This document shows, one piece after another, positions 11,001-21,024 of a DNA stretch of 64,000 nt. The stretch spans positions 1 to 64,000 of the forward strand of contig JAIPAL010000004.1 in NCBI GenBank assembly GCA_021740085.1, in the 5' to 3' direction. This stretch comes from Crocinitomicaceae bacterium (lineage in GTDB: Bacteria > Bacteroidota > Bacteroidia > Flavobacteriales_D > Crocinitomicaceae). The position numbers were made by a program, and so were the translations under genes. The notes below the pieces were generated by a model, which saw only the letters and a program-made list of their open reading frames with translations, ran no database searches and was not told where the DNA came from. How positions within the stretch are numbered: position 1 is the first letter of the stretch; each line of letters opens with the position of its first letter.

Positions 11001-11362
11001 TTCATGTTAAAGGCCCTGTTTGTTCCACTGCCTTCATAAAGTCCTGATACTAAAAAACCACCATCATTGGTTTGAATGATACTTTTCCCTCCCTCTTGTG
11101 AGGGTGTCCCATATAATTTAAACCATAGGATATTACCACAAACATCTAAGCGGTATACATAGATATCGCATTCGCCATGACCACTTCCTTGTGCACTACT
11201 TTCATGTTGTCCGGTTGCAGCAAAGCCACCATCTAAGGTTGGTGCGATTTGCAAAGCACCTTGCATCCCAGGGAGATTGTATTTTCTGTAAAATGTATTG
11301 TTCTGAGCATTGATGGACAAGAAGCTTACCAATAAAGAAAAGAGTAGTAGAATTTTTTTCAT
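8081..11362 (-). CDS. PKD-domain protein with gliding-motility-associated C-terminal (T9SS type B) domain
   Basis: WDFGDNSVNSNLTNPQHLYSSNGNYSVTL PKD motif; C-term IPNVITANGDNVNDEFLLDG...ILNRWGNKVFQT...GVYFYIIRA. Confidence 0.88.
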   Translation of the reverse strand: MKKILLLFSLLVSFLSINAQNNTFYRKYNLPGMQGALQIAPTLDGGFAATGQHESSAQGSGHGECDIYVYRLDVCGNILWFKLYGTPSQEGGKSIIQTNDGGFLVSGLYEGSGTNRAFNMKIDANGNVQWLKKYTCEWMMYAEESPTGGFTCIGRNTNVLYLMKVDNLGNLLWSKALSNMGDMGLYLKNLSNGDIIVTSIKANIGTDIVVGRFDGSGNSIWIKSYGGTGYPDADHTTWSCKAAINEVAGEMVVTSPTLLGGLGGENILAAKLNINNGNVIWAKALGGANRDQSRDIVKYPNGYAILGHSDSYPVAANSQPGVTEAMAEKDILLLSLSDAGNLQWARTYGGNDRDKGVGVRFNLDNGFTMSAFTTSPFFGNLDSSMDPLFIKTDSVGIVACQMSSPPLSIVNIALTATNTGSVANGNITASVPAYGVINFTPSDSYLCQSCSTTPIFTPSDTMVCTGDSVFFTNTTTVGLTCFQEWEIENQNFSGSSNPGYVFNSPGDYNIYLYSTCGVLSDTLMLTIHVYEPVINAPPAMCIDQSTIQLSSNIPGGSWSGNGITSPIFGSFNPAIGAGSQIITYTIPQLCIVLDTIIINALPLIDAGPNISVCFSLDSMIGVPTNNAVSYAWNNANGLSAINVSNPTLNLTNLSNSTPLNVSYILTGTETLNGIGCDNSDTVMVVINPLPNIGAGPDISICQFDPITLNGTGGVSYTWNNGVVNNTPFNQNSNSVTYTVIGNNVFNCFNSDSMTVTMNLLPNVTAGSDTIICTGDQLVLSGSGAQNYTWNNGQTNNNPFIPPSGITNYVVTGTDGFGCFNLDTLVATVYNVPIPTFTYTIDCYSHTITFANITQGSSNLNPAAILSSNWDFGDNSVNSNLTNPQHLYSSNGNYSVTLTTSSSEGGCNDSVTQVVNIPIIPSVTSTVVLGCDRRADFTGSVIPTNTPLNYINWDYGDGNSLTSTNLNTTYNYSNSGVFNTSFNFIDVNNCTYSFFLPIEIFNNELLDDQEIPNVITANGDNVNDEFLLDGVIDICLEYEIVILNRWGNKVFQTNQFGQVFKGEDLNGETLSEGVYFYIIRADSQERVGHITIIK

Positions 11363-11447
11363 TTATTAATCATGGTATTTAGTTGATAATAATATATTTA
11401 ACTAATAAACAAATTCAAAGTTTAGTACTCTAAGTTACACTTATTTT

Positions 11448-14400
11448 TTACATATTCCTTCTATATTGACCTCCAACTCCAAATAAGCAATCGGTGATTT
11501 GGCCAAGCGAAGCAAATTTTGCTGTTTCCATTAATATTTCGAAGATATTTGTATTATTAATAGCCGCCTCTTGAATGTCGGTTATTTTTTTATTAAATTC
11601 TTCTTTGTTAATGTTATGTAAATTTTGAAGCATAGTAATTTGGTAGGCCTTTTCTTCTTCTGTTGCCCTTATAATTTCTTTAGGAAGTACGGTAGGAGAT
11701 CCTTTTGAGCTCAAAAAAGTATTCACTCCAATGATTGGGAATTCGCCTGTGTGTTTTAGTGTTTCATAATACAAGGATTCTTCTTGAATCTTGGAGCGTT
11801 GGTACATAGTTTCCATGGCACCTAACACACCGCCACGTTCTGTAATCCGATCAAATTCAGTTAAAACTGCTTCCTCCACAAGATCAGTTAACTCCTCGAT
11901 AATGAAGGAGCCTTGCAATGGGTTTTCATTTTTTGCCAATCCAAGTTCTTTATTTATGATCAGCTGAATCGCCATTGCTCTTCGAACAGACTCTTCTGTC
12001 GGAGTAGTAATTGCCTCGTCATACGCATTCGTATGTAATGAATTACAGTTGTCATAGATCGCATAAAGCGCTTGTAGAGAGGTGCGAATATCATTGAAAT
12101 CTATTTCTTGCGCATGCAACGATCGCCCTGAGGTTTGAATATGATATTTTAACATTTGCGCACGAGGGTTTGCATGGTATTTATTCGCTAAAGCTTTAGC
12201 CCATATTCTTCTTGCTACGCGACCAATTACGGCGTATTCTGGATCGATTCCATTGGAGAAAAAGAACGAAAGATTTGGTCCGAAATCATTGATGTCCATT
12301 CCTCGGCTCAAATAATACTCCACATAGGTGAAGCCATTTGCTAAGGTAAAAGCTAATTGTGTGATAGGATTTGCGCCGGCTTCAGCAATATGATAACCAG
12401 AAATTGAAACTGAATAGAAATTGCGAATTTGATTATCAATAAAATACTGCTGAACATCGCCCATCAATCGAAGCGCAAATTCAGTTGAAAAAATACAGGT
12501 GTTTTGTGCCTGATCTTCCTTCAGAATATCCGCTTGAACGGTTCCCCGAACTTGGGCTAAGGTTTCTTTTTTAACTTGATCATATACGGCTGAAGGAAGA
12601 ACTTGGTCTCCAGTAATTCCTAATAATAAGAGTCCTAAACCATTATTTCCTTCTGGTAATTCACCGTTGTATGTTGGACGATCAGTTCCCTTTTTTTTAT
12701 AAAAAGCTACAATCTTTTGTTCTATTTCTTCTTCAAGACCATTCGCCTTAATGTATTTCTCACAATTTTGATCAATAGCCGCATTCATAAAAAAGGCCAA
12801 AAGCATCGGTGCTGGGCCGTTAATGGTCATGGAAACGGAGGTGGCAGGATGACTTAAATCAAAACCCGAATAAAGCTTTTTCGCGTCATCTAAACAGCAA
12901 ATTGACACCCCTGAATTACCTATTTTACCATAAATATCAGGTCGAATTGCGGGATCATTGCCATACAATGTAACCGAATCAAAAGCGGTAGAAAGACGCT
13001 TCGCTGGAAGACCTAAACTAACGTAGTGAAAACGCTTATTGGTTCTTTCTGGCCCTCCTTCTCCAGCAAACATGCGGGTAGGATCTTCGCCTTCTCGTTT
13101 GAAAGGAAATAATCCTGCCGTGTAGGGAAATTCACCCGGAAAATTTTCTTGTAAGCCCCATCTTAATATATCTCCCCAACTTCTGTATTTTGGGCTAGCT
13201 ACTTTTGGCAGTTGCGATTGGGAAAGTGAGGTGGTATGTGTTTGAATACTTAATTCTTTGTCCCTTACTTTAAATTTATAAATTGGATCTTTAAATGTTT
13301 GCTTCTTAGCTTCCCACTCTTGTAAAAACGCCCAATTTTTTGGATCGAAATTCAATTTTTCTTTTTCAAAGGCTTCCTGCAAACTTTTTATCAATCGATC
13401 CTTATCATCCATTGCGGAATTTTTAATCGAATTTATAGATAGACTTAAGCCGTATAAATTTTCGGCGACTTCCACCTGCTTATTTACCCAAGAATCATAC
13501 GAGCGATTATTCTCCGAAATTTCAGATAAATAACGCGTTCTCTCCGGTGGAATAACAAAGATCTTTTCAGACATTTCTTTTGTTATTTCGAATTTAGAGG
13601 CAAGTGGAGCACCTGTTATGGTAACAATTTTATCCATGATGACCTTGTAGATGGAATTCATGCCAGGATCGTTAAATTGTGAGGCGATGGTACCATAAAC
13701 TGGCATATTATCCACACTTTCGTCCCATAAATTATGATTCCGTTGGTATTGTTTTCTTACATCCCTTAAGGCATCAAGGGCACCTCTTTTATCGAATTTG
13801 TTCAGTGCAATTACATTGGCAAAATCCAACATGTCAATTTTTTCTAATTGTGTTGCTGCGCCATATTCAGGTGTCATTACGTATAAAGAAACATCCGAAT
13901 GTTCAAGGATTTCTGTGTCTGATTGTCCGATTCCAGATGTTTCAATGATAATTAGGTCATATTTGGCCACTTTTAGGATGCTAATCGCTTCCGCCACATG
14001 CTTTGACAGTGCTAAGTTGGATTGTCTAGTAGCGAGTGAACGCATGTAAACTCGCCTGTTTTTGATGGAATTCATACGAATTCGATCCCCCAATAGTGCA
14101 CCTCCTGTTTTTCGTTTAGAAGGATCTACAGAAACAACGGCTATTTTTTTATCAGAAAAATCAACAAGGAAGCGACGGACTAATTCATCAACTAAGGATG
14201 ATTTACCAGCGCCACCCGTTCCTGTAATTCCCAACACTGGAATTTTTGAGGCCTTAGCAATTGTATCAATCTCATTTAATTGTGAAGTGTAAGCTGCCGG
14301 ATAATTTTCAGCAGCAGAAATCGCTCGTGCAATGGAGGGAATGTGTTGCACCTTAATTTTTTCAAATTCGTCGCTTATTTTGTCACCAAGAGGAAAATCA

Positions 14401-14828
14401 CATTGCTTCACTAAATCGTTAATCATACCCTGCAATCCCATTTTTCTTCCATCATCAGGGTGATAAATTTTGGTGATCCCATAATCCATCAGTTCTTTTA
14501 TTTCAGAGGGTAAAATGGTGCCGCCTCCACCACCAAATATTTTTATGTGTGGAGCTCCTTTTTCCTTTAGTAAATCAAACATAAATTTGAAGTACTCCAA
14601 ATGTCCTCCTTGGTATGATGTCATTGCAATTGCTTGCACATCTTCTTGAATGGCGCAATCTACCACTTCTTCTACCGATCGGTCATGACCTAAATGAATT
14701 ACTTCACAACCAGTTGCTTGAATGATTCGGCGCATGATATTGATAGCAGCATCGTGTCCATCAAAGAGGGAAGCGGCTGTTACAATTCGGATTTTATGGA
14801 GTGGTTGATAAGGACTTTCTTGTTTCAT
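11448..14828 (-). CDS. icmF: Fused isobutyryl-CoA mutase (B12-binding domain + G-protein chaperone + mutase)
   Basis: N-term [13 protein letters not shown]...[13 protein letters not shown]12 domain; [22 protein letters not shown]-loop; [22 protein letters not shown] mutase core, all in one 1126-aa ORF. Confidence 0.93.
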   Translation of the reverse strand: MKQESPYQPLHKIRIVTAASLFDGHDAAINIMRRIIQATGCEVIHLGHDRSVEEVVDCAIQEDVQAIAMTSYQGGHLEYFKFMFDLLKEKGAPHIKIFGGGGGTILPSEIKELMDYGITKIYHPDDGRKMGLQGMINDLVKQCDFPLGDKISDEFEKIKVQHIPSIARAISAAENYPAAYTSQLNEIDTIAKASKIPVLGITGTGGAGKSSLVDELVRRFLVDFSDKKIAVVSVDPSKRKTGGALLGDRIRMNSIKNRRVYMRSLATRQSNLALSKHVAEAISILKVAKYDLIIIETSGIGQSDTEILEHSDVSLYVMTPEYGAATQLEKIDMLDFANVIALNKFDKRGALDALRDVRKQYQRNHNLWDESVDNMPVYGTIASQFNDPGMNSIYKVIMDKIVTITGAPLASKFEITKEMSEKIFVIPPERTRYLSEISENNRSYDSWVNKQVEVAENLYGLSLSINSIKNSAMDDKDRLIKSLQEAFEKEKLNFDPKNWAFLQEWEAKKQTFKDPIYKFKVRDKELSIQTHTTSLSQSQLPKVASPKYRSWGDILRWGLQENFPGEFPYTAGLFPFKREGEDPTRMFAGEGGPERTNKRFHYVSLGLPAKRLSTAFDSVTLYGNDPAIRPDIYGKIGNSGVSICCLDDAKKLYSGFDLSHPATSVSMTINGPAPMLLAFFMNAAIDQNCEKYIKANGLEEEIEQKIVAFYKKKGTDRPTYNGELPEGNNGLGLLLLGITGDQVLPSAVYDQVKKETLAQVRGTVQADILKEDQAQNTCIFSTEFALRLMGDVQQYFIDNQIRNFYSVSISGYHIAEAGANPITQLAFTLANGFTYVEYYLSRGMDINDFGPNLSFFFSNGIDPEYAVIGRVARRIWAKALANKYHANPRAQMLKYHIQTSGRSLHAQEIDFNDIRTSLQALYAIYDNCNSLHTNAYDEAITTPTEESVRRAMAIQLIINKELGLAKNENPLQGSFIIEELTDLVEEAVLTEFDRITERGGVLGAMETMYQRSKIQEESLYYETLKHTGEFPIIGVNTFLSSKGSPTVLPKEIIRATEEEKAYQITMLQNLHNINKEEFNKKITDIQEAAINNTNIFEILMETAKFASLGQITDCLFGVGGQYRRNM

Positions 14829-14874
14829 AAATTAAGTGAAATAAAACTTAGTTAACAAATTTACAAAAAGCCGA

Positions 14875-15126
14875 TCATTCTATGCGATCAATTTTTTCCT
14901 TTTCTGCTAGAAATGTTGATTGCTCTATTTTTTCAAAGGAAATTTCGTCTGTTAAGATCTCCTTAACTCGGATTTTTTCAAAGTAGGAAATTGCTCGAAT
15001 ATGGAACATAAATCGATGTTCATTTATTAGTTGAATTTCATAGAATTCATTTTCAGAAACTATTTCGTAAATTGATTTTCCGTTTTTCAGTTTTCTGTAG
15101 GTAGGAAAAGAAATTTCTTTATTCAT
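14875..15126 (-). CDS. Hypothetical protein immediately downstream of selD
   Basis: 83-aa ORF starting one base past the selD stop on the same strand. Confidence 0.5.
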   Translation of the reverse strand: MNKEISFPTYRKLKNGKSIYEIVSENEFYEIQLINEHRFMFHIRAISYFEKIRVKEILTDEISFEKIEQSTFLAEKEKIDRIE

Positions 15127-16161
15127 TTATTCGATACTAATTGCCATATCTTTTGCTTCAGTGAACTGACCAATTTCGAACAATGGTATTTTCTCCATTT
15201 CAAAGAGGGCGATAATCTCGTTTTTTTTCGTAGGTTCTACTGAAAAAAGCAGCCCACCATTGGTTTGAGGATCACACATTGTTAGTAATCTAGTGCCTTC
15301 TATGCCACTGACTTTTTCGCCGTACATTTTCCAATTTCGCATCGTGTTGTCTGGATACACCCAAGCCTCTGAGAGTTCTTTCACTCCTTTTAACAATGGC
15401 ACGTTTTGGTAATTAATTGTGGCGCTAATTCGTCCTTTGTCCGTCATTTCAATTAAATGCCCTAACAAACCAAATCCGGTGACATCCGTCATGGCTGAAA
15501 CGGATTCTATTCCGCCTAATTTTTCTCCAATAAGGTTTAAAGCACAGCTGCTAGTAATAAAGTCATCCATGAAATGTGCGCTATCTAATCCGCGTTTTAA
15601 GGCTGTAGCCAAAATGCCTGACCCAATTGGTTTTGTGAGAAATATAAGGTCATTTTCGTGCGCCGTATTATTCCGTTTGATTTTATTTTTGTCAACAATT
15701 CCTGTTACGGCTAGTCCAAAAATGGGTTCTTTATTTTCGATGGAGTGTCCACCTGCTAGTGTAATTCCAGCTAATTTGCAGATTTCTGTTGCTCCTTTTA
15801 ACACTTCAGAAGCAATATGTATTGGTAATACGGCGGTTGGCCAAGCAAGAATACTAAGCGCAAGAATAGGTTTTCCACCCATTGCATATACATCGCTGAT
15901 AGCATTTGCTGCGGCAATTCTTCCGAAATCATAAGGAGAATCTACGATAGGTGTAAAAAAATCGCAGGTGCTAATCAAGCAAAGGGAATCATTTAGCGCG
16001 TAAACTGCGGCATCGTCCGTTTTGGAATTCCCAACTAGAAGAAGTTCTGAATCCAAAACGACCACATCTTTCAGTAATTCTTTTAACTCTCCTGGCGGAA
16101 TCTTGCATCCACAGCCACCTCCTTTGGTGAATTCTGTTAATTTTATTTCGTTATTTTCCAT
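15127..16161 (-). CDS. selD: Selenide, water dikinase (Cys form)
   Basis: GGGCGCKIPPGEL active site (Cys, no in-frame UGA), NAISDVYAMGGKPILALSILAWP, TDVTGFGLLGHL. Confidence 0.94.
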   Translation of the reverse strand: MENNEIKLTEFTKGGGCGCKIPPGELKELLKDVVVLDSELLLVGNSKTDDAAVYALNDSLCLISTCDFFTPIVDSPYDFGRIAAANAISDVYAMGGKPILALSILAWPTAVLPIHIASEVLKGATEICKLAGITLAGGHSIENKEPIFGLAVTGIVDKNKIKRNNTAHENDLIFLTKPIGSGILATALKRGLDSAHFMDDFITSSCALNLIGEKLGGIESVSAMTDVTGFGLLGHLIEMTDKGRISATINYQNVPLLKGVKELSEAWVYPDNTMRNWKMYGEKVSGIEGTRLLTMCDPQTNGGLLFSVEPTKKNEIIALFEMEKIPLFEIGQFTEAKDMAISIE

Positions 16162-16189
16162 TTTGTATCGGACACTAATGATTTGAAAT

Positions 16190-17038
16190 CTATTTATCTA
16201 TTCTTTTGGTTTTACTTGCTAATAATTTTTTAGCCGATAAATCACTCACCACTTTTTTACCTGTTTTAGCTTCAATTTCTTTACGCGTGTTACCTGCAAT
16301 AGTGCCACCCTGATTAGCAATTTTCTTATTATCCACAAAAGTTTTTGGCTTTTTTTCCTTGCTTATTTCAGCTGTGGTAGCTTCGGCAAGCATATTGAGC
16401 ACCAACTCTAAGTTGGTCATATTATCTCTTAAGTTTTCCTTTTTCAGGTCTTTGTGCTTTTTGTATTCTTTTACAGACAAACCACTCCACGCTTTTGTTA
16501 TTTCATCTGTGAGTATGGCATATTCTCCTCCTTTTTTTACTCCACGTTCTTCCCATTCATCGGTCAGTTCTTTTCGAACTTCAATGCTTTTTAGCCGTTG
16601 GTTTATCCATTCTTTGTTGTACCCTTTTTTGAGATAGGTTTCCATTAATCGGTCAATGCCAATTTCAGGGTCTTCTATTTCATCGATACGCTCACGGGCG
16701 ACTTTGGCAATCCATAATTTAAATGGCTCCGCTTTGGGCGATGGGATAGATTGTACCAAACGGAAAATAGTTTCAATATCAGCCACGTCTGTTTGGTATT
16801 TTTTGCCATCGTTAGCTATTAGTTTCAGTTTGTCACATTTTGTGACAACCTCACTACCTTCATTTTTTAGTCGATGCTTTAATGTTGTCCAATAACTTTG
16901 AGCTTTCTTGTAATCTTTTTGTTCGGTAAGAACTGCAACAATATCTATAATAGAAAAATACCACTTCTCTTGTTCTTCATTCCATTGAGAACGAACTTTC
17001 TTTTCTTCAAATAGTTTGATAGAGTTGTCTTTTTTCAT
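16190..17038 (-). CDS. BRO-N family (prophage antirepressor-like/DinD-like) protein
   Basis: KLFEEKKVRSQWNEEQEKWYFSIIDIVAVLT, KLIANDGKKYQTDVADIETIFRLVQSIPSPKAEPFKLWIAKVARERIDEI, C-term GGTIAGNTRKEIEAKTGKKVVS. Confidence 0.85.
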   Translation of the reverse strand: MKKDNSIKLFEEKKVRSQWNEEQEKWYFSIIDIVAVLTEQKDYKKAQSYWTTLKHRLKNEGSEVVTKCDKLKLIANDGKKYQTDVADIETIFRLVQSIPSPKAEPFKLWIAKVARERIDEIEDPEIGIDRLMETYLKKGYNKEWINQRLKSIEVRKELTDEWEERGVKKGGEYAILTDEITKAWSGLSVKEYKKHKDLKKENLRDNMTNLELVLNMLAEATTAEISKEKKPKTFVDNKKIANQGGTIAGNTRKEIEAKTGKKVVSDLSAKKLLASKTKRIDK

Positions 17039-17077
17039 AGCTTAAGTTCTTTTGGTGGATTCTTTCCTCCCCCTTTG

Positions 17078-17095
17078 TCCCCCTCCAGAGGGGGA
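17078..17095. repeat. GC-rich hairpin TCCCCCTCCAGAGGGGGA between mnmH and the BRO gene
   Basis: 7-bp perfect stem TCCCCCT/AGGGGGA with 4-nt loop; preceded by a second C-rich run CCTCCCCCTTTG. Confidence 0.75.
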
Positions 17096-17121
17096 AGTAT
17101 ATGTTTTTTTTTTCGTTGGTG

Positions 17122-18141
17122 CTATTTGAAATCTTTTTTAATATTGACTAAAAAATTGGCGATTTCCGTGTAGTTTTTTGCAGGAGATTCTATTTTTATT
17201 TTTTCACCCAGGGGATTTATTTCTTTATGGTAAGAATAGGCTTTGTCGTAATAGCTTAGTGCAATGGAAAATGCATTTCTCACTTCGTTATTGTCAAGAT
17301 ATTCTATTGCTTTCTTGGCATGCTGCGGCCCGAGGCGTTTGGCAATTCGAAGGGTACAAATTTTCAGTTCTTCAATCGAAAAATTACCGTAATCTGCCAT
17401 GATTTGATCGAGGCGCTCATCGAAGGAACTATCTAAAAAATAATGAGGTGCTTTTCTCATTTGATTCCATATTCCTTCGGGGATAATTTTTGCGCCAATT
17501 GTTCTACTTTCATCTTCTAACCAAACAGTGTTCTTTCCGGTTATGATAAGTTGCTGAGCAAGGTTGTTTTCAAATTGTTCTTGGCTTGGTTGAGCTTCCA
17601 TTCCTAGAGCGCCATACGAGGAACCTCTGTGATGGGCTAATTTCTCTAAATCGATGCAAAAAGCACTTGTTTTTTCTAATTCATCAAGAATATGCGTTTT
17701 TCCGCTCCCTGTCATACCACCGAGAATCGAAAAATTATAGGTTAAATCAAATGCTTTCCGGACATGTTGTCGGTAGGATTTATACCCTCCAATTAGCACG
17801 GACACTTTAATTCCAAAAAACTCCATTAGGTACGTGAAGAAGCCGCTTCTCATTCCTCCACGCCAACAGTGAATCACGATTTCATCGTGTTTCTCCACTA
17901 ATTTCAGGGCCGTTTTAATTCGGGTGTATAAATGGGGTCCGGTTAATTCTAAGCCTTTAAGTATAGCTTGTTTTTGCCCATGATTTTTATAGATTGTCCC
18001 TACTATTTTGCGTTCTTCTGAGTTCAGTATGGGGATATTTATTGCACCTGGAATGTGCCCCATATTATATTCTAGTTCACTGCGAACATCTATAATCAAA
18101 CTTTTTGAAACTAATTCCCATGAAAATAAAATCTTGCCCAT
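17122..18141 (-). CDS. mnmH: tRNA 2-selenouridine synthase (rhodanese + P-loop)
   Basis: IIDVRSELEYNMGHIPGAINIPILNSEER, VIHCWRGGMRSG rhodanese Cys loop, GGMTGSGKTHIL P-loop. Confidence 0.94.
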   Translation of the reverse strand: MGKILFSWELVSKSLIIDVRSELEYNMGHIPGAINIPILNSEERKIVGTIYKNHGQKQAILKGLELTGPHLYTRIKTALKLVEKHDEIVIHCWRGGMRSGFFTYLMEFFGIKVSVLIGGYKSYRQHVRKAFDLTYNFSILGGMTGSGKTHILDELEKTSAFCIDLEKLAHHRGSSYGALGMEAQPSQEQFENNLAQQLIITGKNTVWLEDESRTIGAKIIPEGIWNQMRKAPHYFLDSSFDERLDQIMADYGNFSIEELKICTLRIAKRLGPQHAKKAIEYLDNNEVRNAFSIALSYYDKAYSYHKEINPLGEKIKIESPAKNYTEIANFLVNIKKDFK

Positions 18142-18154
18142 CCTTAGGTAAATA

Positions 18155-18928
18155 TTAGGCTAATTTTCGGATAAAATTTAGTGAAATCTCATTGAATTGT
18201 TCGGCTTGTTCAATATTTACTACGTGTCCGCAATTGGGTACAATGTTTAAAAGAATTCTTGGATTTGATTCAACGATAGATTTCACTGGTTCTAAAAACA
18301 TGTGGTCTTCACTCCCCATTATGTAAATAGTTGGTTTGTCGTTGTTCTCGTGTTCTACTCTATTGAGATAGGCGGTCAATCTTGCTGTTAATTTAAACCA
18401 ACGATTAAATTCCTTGGCCATTACTTTTTTTGCTTCGTTAATAAATAGAAGGCGCGAAATTTTGTGGTTTTTTTTCGGCATAATTATTCTAGCTAACAAG
18501 GCATACAAGGTCATGTATGGCAGCAATGGATTCAGTACCCGGCCAATTCTTAAAAGTACACGCGACTTGATGTTTAACCTTGTTATAGCACCGGAAAAAA
18601 TCATTGATTTTACAATGCTAGGTTTCAGCGCATAGATTTGATAGATGATAATTGTTCCGAGGGAAACGCCAATAAAATGGGCTTCTTTTATATTATTAAA
18701 TTCGACGACTTCGATAACATCTTCAGCGATCATTTGAAAGCTGTAGTTTTTTGTTGTTTTTATTTCTTTTGATTTACCGTGACCTCTTAAATCAATTAAT
18801 AATACATTAAAGTTTTCGGCATATGCTTTTACTTGTTTATGCCAAATAGCAGAGCTTCCGCCAGCGCCGTGGATGAAGACACACCATTCTTTGCTTGTTG
18901 TATTAAGTATTTTTTTAAAATAAAGCAT
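18155..18928 (-). CDS. Alpha/beta hydrolase; start adjusted from 18955 to 18928
   Basis: CVFIHGAGGSSAIW, DLRGHGKS, HFIGVSLGT elbow, NCGHVVNIE; the upstream ATG at 18955 lies inside a terminator hairpin. Confidence 0.8.
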   Translation of the reverse strand: MLYFKKILNTTSKEWCVFIHGAGGSSAIWHKQVKAYAENFNVLLIDLRGHGKSKEIKTTKNYSFQMIAEDVIEVVEFNNIKEAHFIGVSLGTIIIYQIYALKPSIVKSMIFSGAITRLNIKSRVLLRIGRVLNPLLPYMTLYALLARIIMPKKNHKISRLLFINEAKKVMAKEFNRWFKLTARLTAYLNRVEHENNDKPTIYIMGSEDHMFLEPVKSIVESNPRILLNIVPNCGHVVNIEQAEQFNEISLNFIRKLA

Positions 18929-18939
18929 GCGCAATGTTA

Positions 18940-18971
18940 ATAAAAAAAAGGACACGAATTTCGTGTCCTTT
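18940..18971 (-). terminator. Rho-independent terminator downstream of dnaK
   Basis: Minus strand reads AAAGGACACGAAATTCGTGTCC followed by TTTTTTTTATT; stem GGACACGAA/TTCGTGTCC starts about 23 nt past the dnaK stop. Confidence 0.88.
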
Positions 18972-18993
18972 CCATGTAAGATATATTTACTTA

Positions 18994-20907
18994 CTATTTT
19001 TTGTCATTTACTTCTTCAAAGTCAACATCGGTAACTTCATCCTGAGGATTAGATTCATCCGAAGATGTTGATCCTTGTCCTTCTCCTCCTTCAGATCCGC
19101 CTCCATTCGCTGCACTATACATTTCTTGAGATGCTGCTTGAAAAACAGTGTTTAGTTTTTCCATAGCAGGCTCTAAATTTTCAATGTTTTTAGCTTCGTA
19201 TTCTTTTTTAAGTTCTGCTAATGCATCTTCAATTGGCTGTTTTTTATCTGCAGGAATTTTATCTCCGTATTCTTTCAATTGACGTTCCGTTTGAAAAATA
19301 GTGGAGTCTGCTTTATTTACAGTCTCTACTTCTTCTCTTTTTTTCTTGTCATCTTCAGCATTAGCCTCTGCTTCTGCTTTCATGCGTTGAATTTCTTCAT
19401 CCGACAATCCAGAAGCTGATTCTATTTTAATCGATTGCTGCTTCCCAGTTCCTTTGTCTTTTGCAGAAATATTCATGATTCCGTTCGCATCGATATCAAA
19501 AGTAACTTCAATTTGAGGGACACCTCTCTGTGCAGATGGAATGTCTGTCAATTGAAATCTACCTAAAGTTTTGTTATCGTTTGCCATAGAGCGTTCCCCT
19601 TGCAATACATGAATATCAACAGATGGTTGATTATCAGATGCCGTTGAAAAAACCTCAGATTTTTTTGTTGGGATCGTTGTGTTGGCATCAATTAATTTAG
19701 TGAAAACACCACCCATTGTTTCAATTCCTAATGATAATGGAATAACATCTAACAACAATACATCTTTTACTTCTCCGGATAAAACACCTCCTTGAATGGC
19801 AGCTCCTAAGGCAACTACTTCGTCTGGATTCACCCCTTTTGAAGGAGTTTTACCAAAGAAATGTTCAACTGCAGCTTGTATAATCGGAATTCTTGTAGAT
19901 CCACCAACTAAAATAACTTCATTGATATCTTTCACACTTAAACCTGCATTTTTCAATGCTTTTTTACAAGGTGCAATCGTTCGCTCAACTATAGAAGAAA
20001 TTAATTGTTCGAATTTAGCTCTAGTTAACGTCCTTACTAAGTGTTTTGGAATACCATTAACTGGCATGATGTAAGGTAAATTAATTTCTGAAGTGTTCGT
20101 GGAAGAAAGTTCGATTTTCGCTTTCTCTGCTGCTTCCTTCAATCGTTGTAATGCCATTGGATCTTGACGTAAATCTAATCCTTCTTCCGTTTTAAATTCT
20201 TCTGCCAACCATACAATAATTGCCTCATCAACGTCGTCACCTCCTAAGTGGGTGTCACCGTCAGTAGCTAATACCTCGAATACACCGTCTCCTAATTCTA
20301 GAATTGAAACGTCATGTGTTCCTCCACCAAAGTCAAAGACTACAATTTTCTGATCAATTCCTTTTTTGTCTAAACCATAAGCAAGTGCTGCAGCTGTAGG
20401 CTCATTTATAATTCTTTTGATGGATAATCCTGCGATTTCGCCTGCTTCTTTAGTGGCTTGACGTTGTGCATCATTAAAGTATGCTGGAACAGTAACTACC
20501 GCTTCAGTAATTTCTTGTCCTAAATAATCTTCCGCTGTTTTCTTCATTTTTTGAAGAATCATTGCAGATATTTCTTGTGGAGAATATTTGCGATCATCTA
20601 TTTCTACACGAGGTGTGTTATTGTCACCTTTTACGACCTTATAAGGTACACGTGCAATTTCTTTTTTTACTTCGTCGAAACTTGAACCCATGAATCTCTT
20701 TATCGAAGAGATTGTTTTTGTTGGATTTGTAATCGCTTGTCTCTTTGCTGGATCCCCAACTTTTCTCTCGCCACCTTCTACGAAACCTACTACTGAAGGT
20801 GTTGTTCTTTTACCTTCTGAATTAGGTATGATTACTGGTTCACTTCCTTCCATAACTGCAACACATGAATTTGTTGTGCCTAAGTCAATTCCAATTATTT
20901 TTCCCAT
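18994..20907 (-). CDS. dnaK: Molecular chaperone DnaK (Hsp70)
   Basis: [54 protein letters not shown], acidic C-term. Confidence 0.98.
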   Translation of the reverse strand: MGKIIGIDLGTTNSCVAVMEGSEPVIIPNSEGKRTTPSVVGFVEGGERKVGDPAKRQAITNPTKTISSIKRFMGSSFDEVKKEIARVPYKVVKGDNNTPRVEIDDRKYSPQEISAMILQKMKKTAEDYLGQEITEAVVTVPAYFNDAQRQATKEAGEIAGLSIKRIINEPTAAALAYGLDKKGIDQKIVVFDFGGGTHDVSILELGDGVFEVLATDGDTHLGGDDVDEAIIVWLAEEFKTEEGLDLRQDPMALQRLKEAAEKAKIELSSTNTSEINLPYIMPVNGIPKHLVRTLTRAKFEQLISSIVERTIAPCKKALKNAGLSVKDINEVILVGGSTRIPIIQAAVEHFFGKTPSKGVNPDEVVALGAAIQGGVLSGEVKDVLLLDVIPLSLGIETMGGVFTKLIDANTTIPTKKSEVFSTASDNQPSVDIHVLQGERSMANDNKTLGRFQLTDIPSAQRGVPQIEVTFDIDANGIMNISAKDKGTGKQQSIKIESASGLSDEEIQRMKAEAEANAEDDKKKREEVETVNKADSTIFQTERQLKEYGDKIPADKKQPIEDALAELKKEYEAKNIENLEPAMEKLNTVFQAASQEMYSAANGGGSEGGEGQGSTSSDESNPQDEVTDVDFEEVNDKK

Positions 20908-21024
20908 TTTATTTAAAATTTTATATTATTGAACATCACCCCAAAGTCAATTAATATGCCATGAGAATTTTTAGGTTTGTAAATGACAAATTATTAGTGA
21001 TCAGGCAATCAAAGGGTGACTATT

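Noticed and set aside
13679-14292. Plus-strand ORFs opposite icmF (13679-13948, 13798-14049, 14062-14292)
   Set aside because: Shadow ORFs antisense to a well-supported conserved gene; no start context or recognisable family.
15419-15934. 171-aa plus-strand ORF opposite selD
   Set aside because: Antisense to a clear selD coding frame; typical shadow ORF.
15127-16161. Selenoprotein form of SelD
   Set aside because: Active site reads GCGCK with Cys codons; no in-frame UGA in the ORF.
16190-17038. BRO-N gene as evidence of a prophage
   Set aside because: No integrase, structural, lysis or packaging genes nearby; flanked directly by selD and mnmH.
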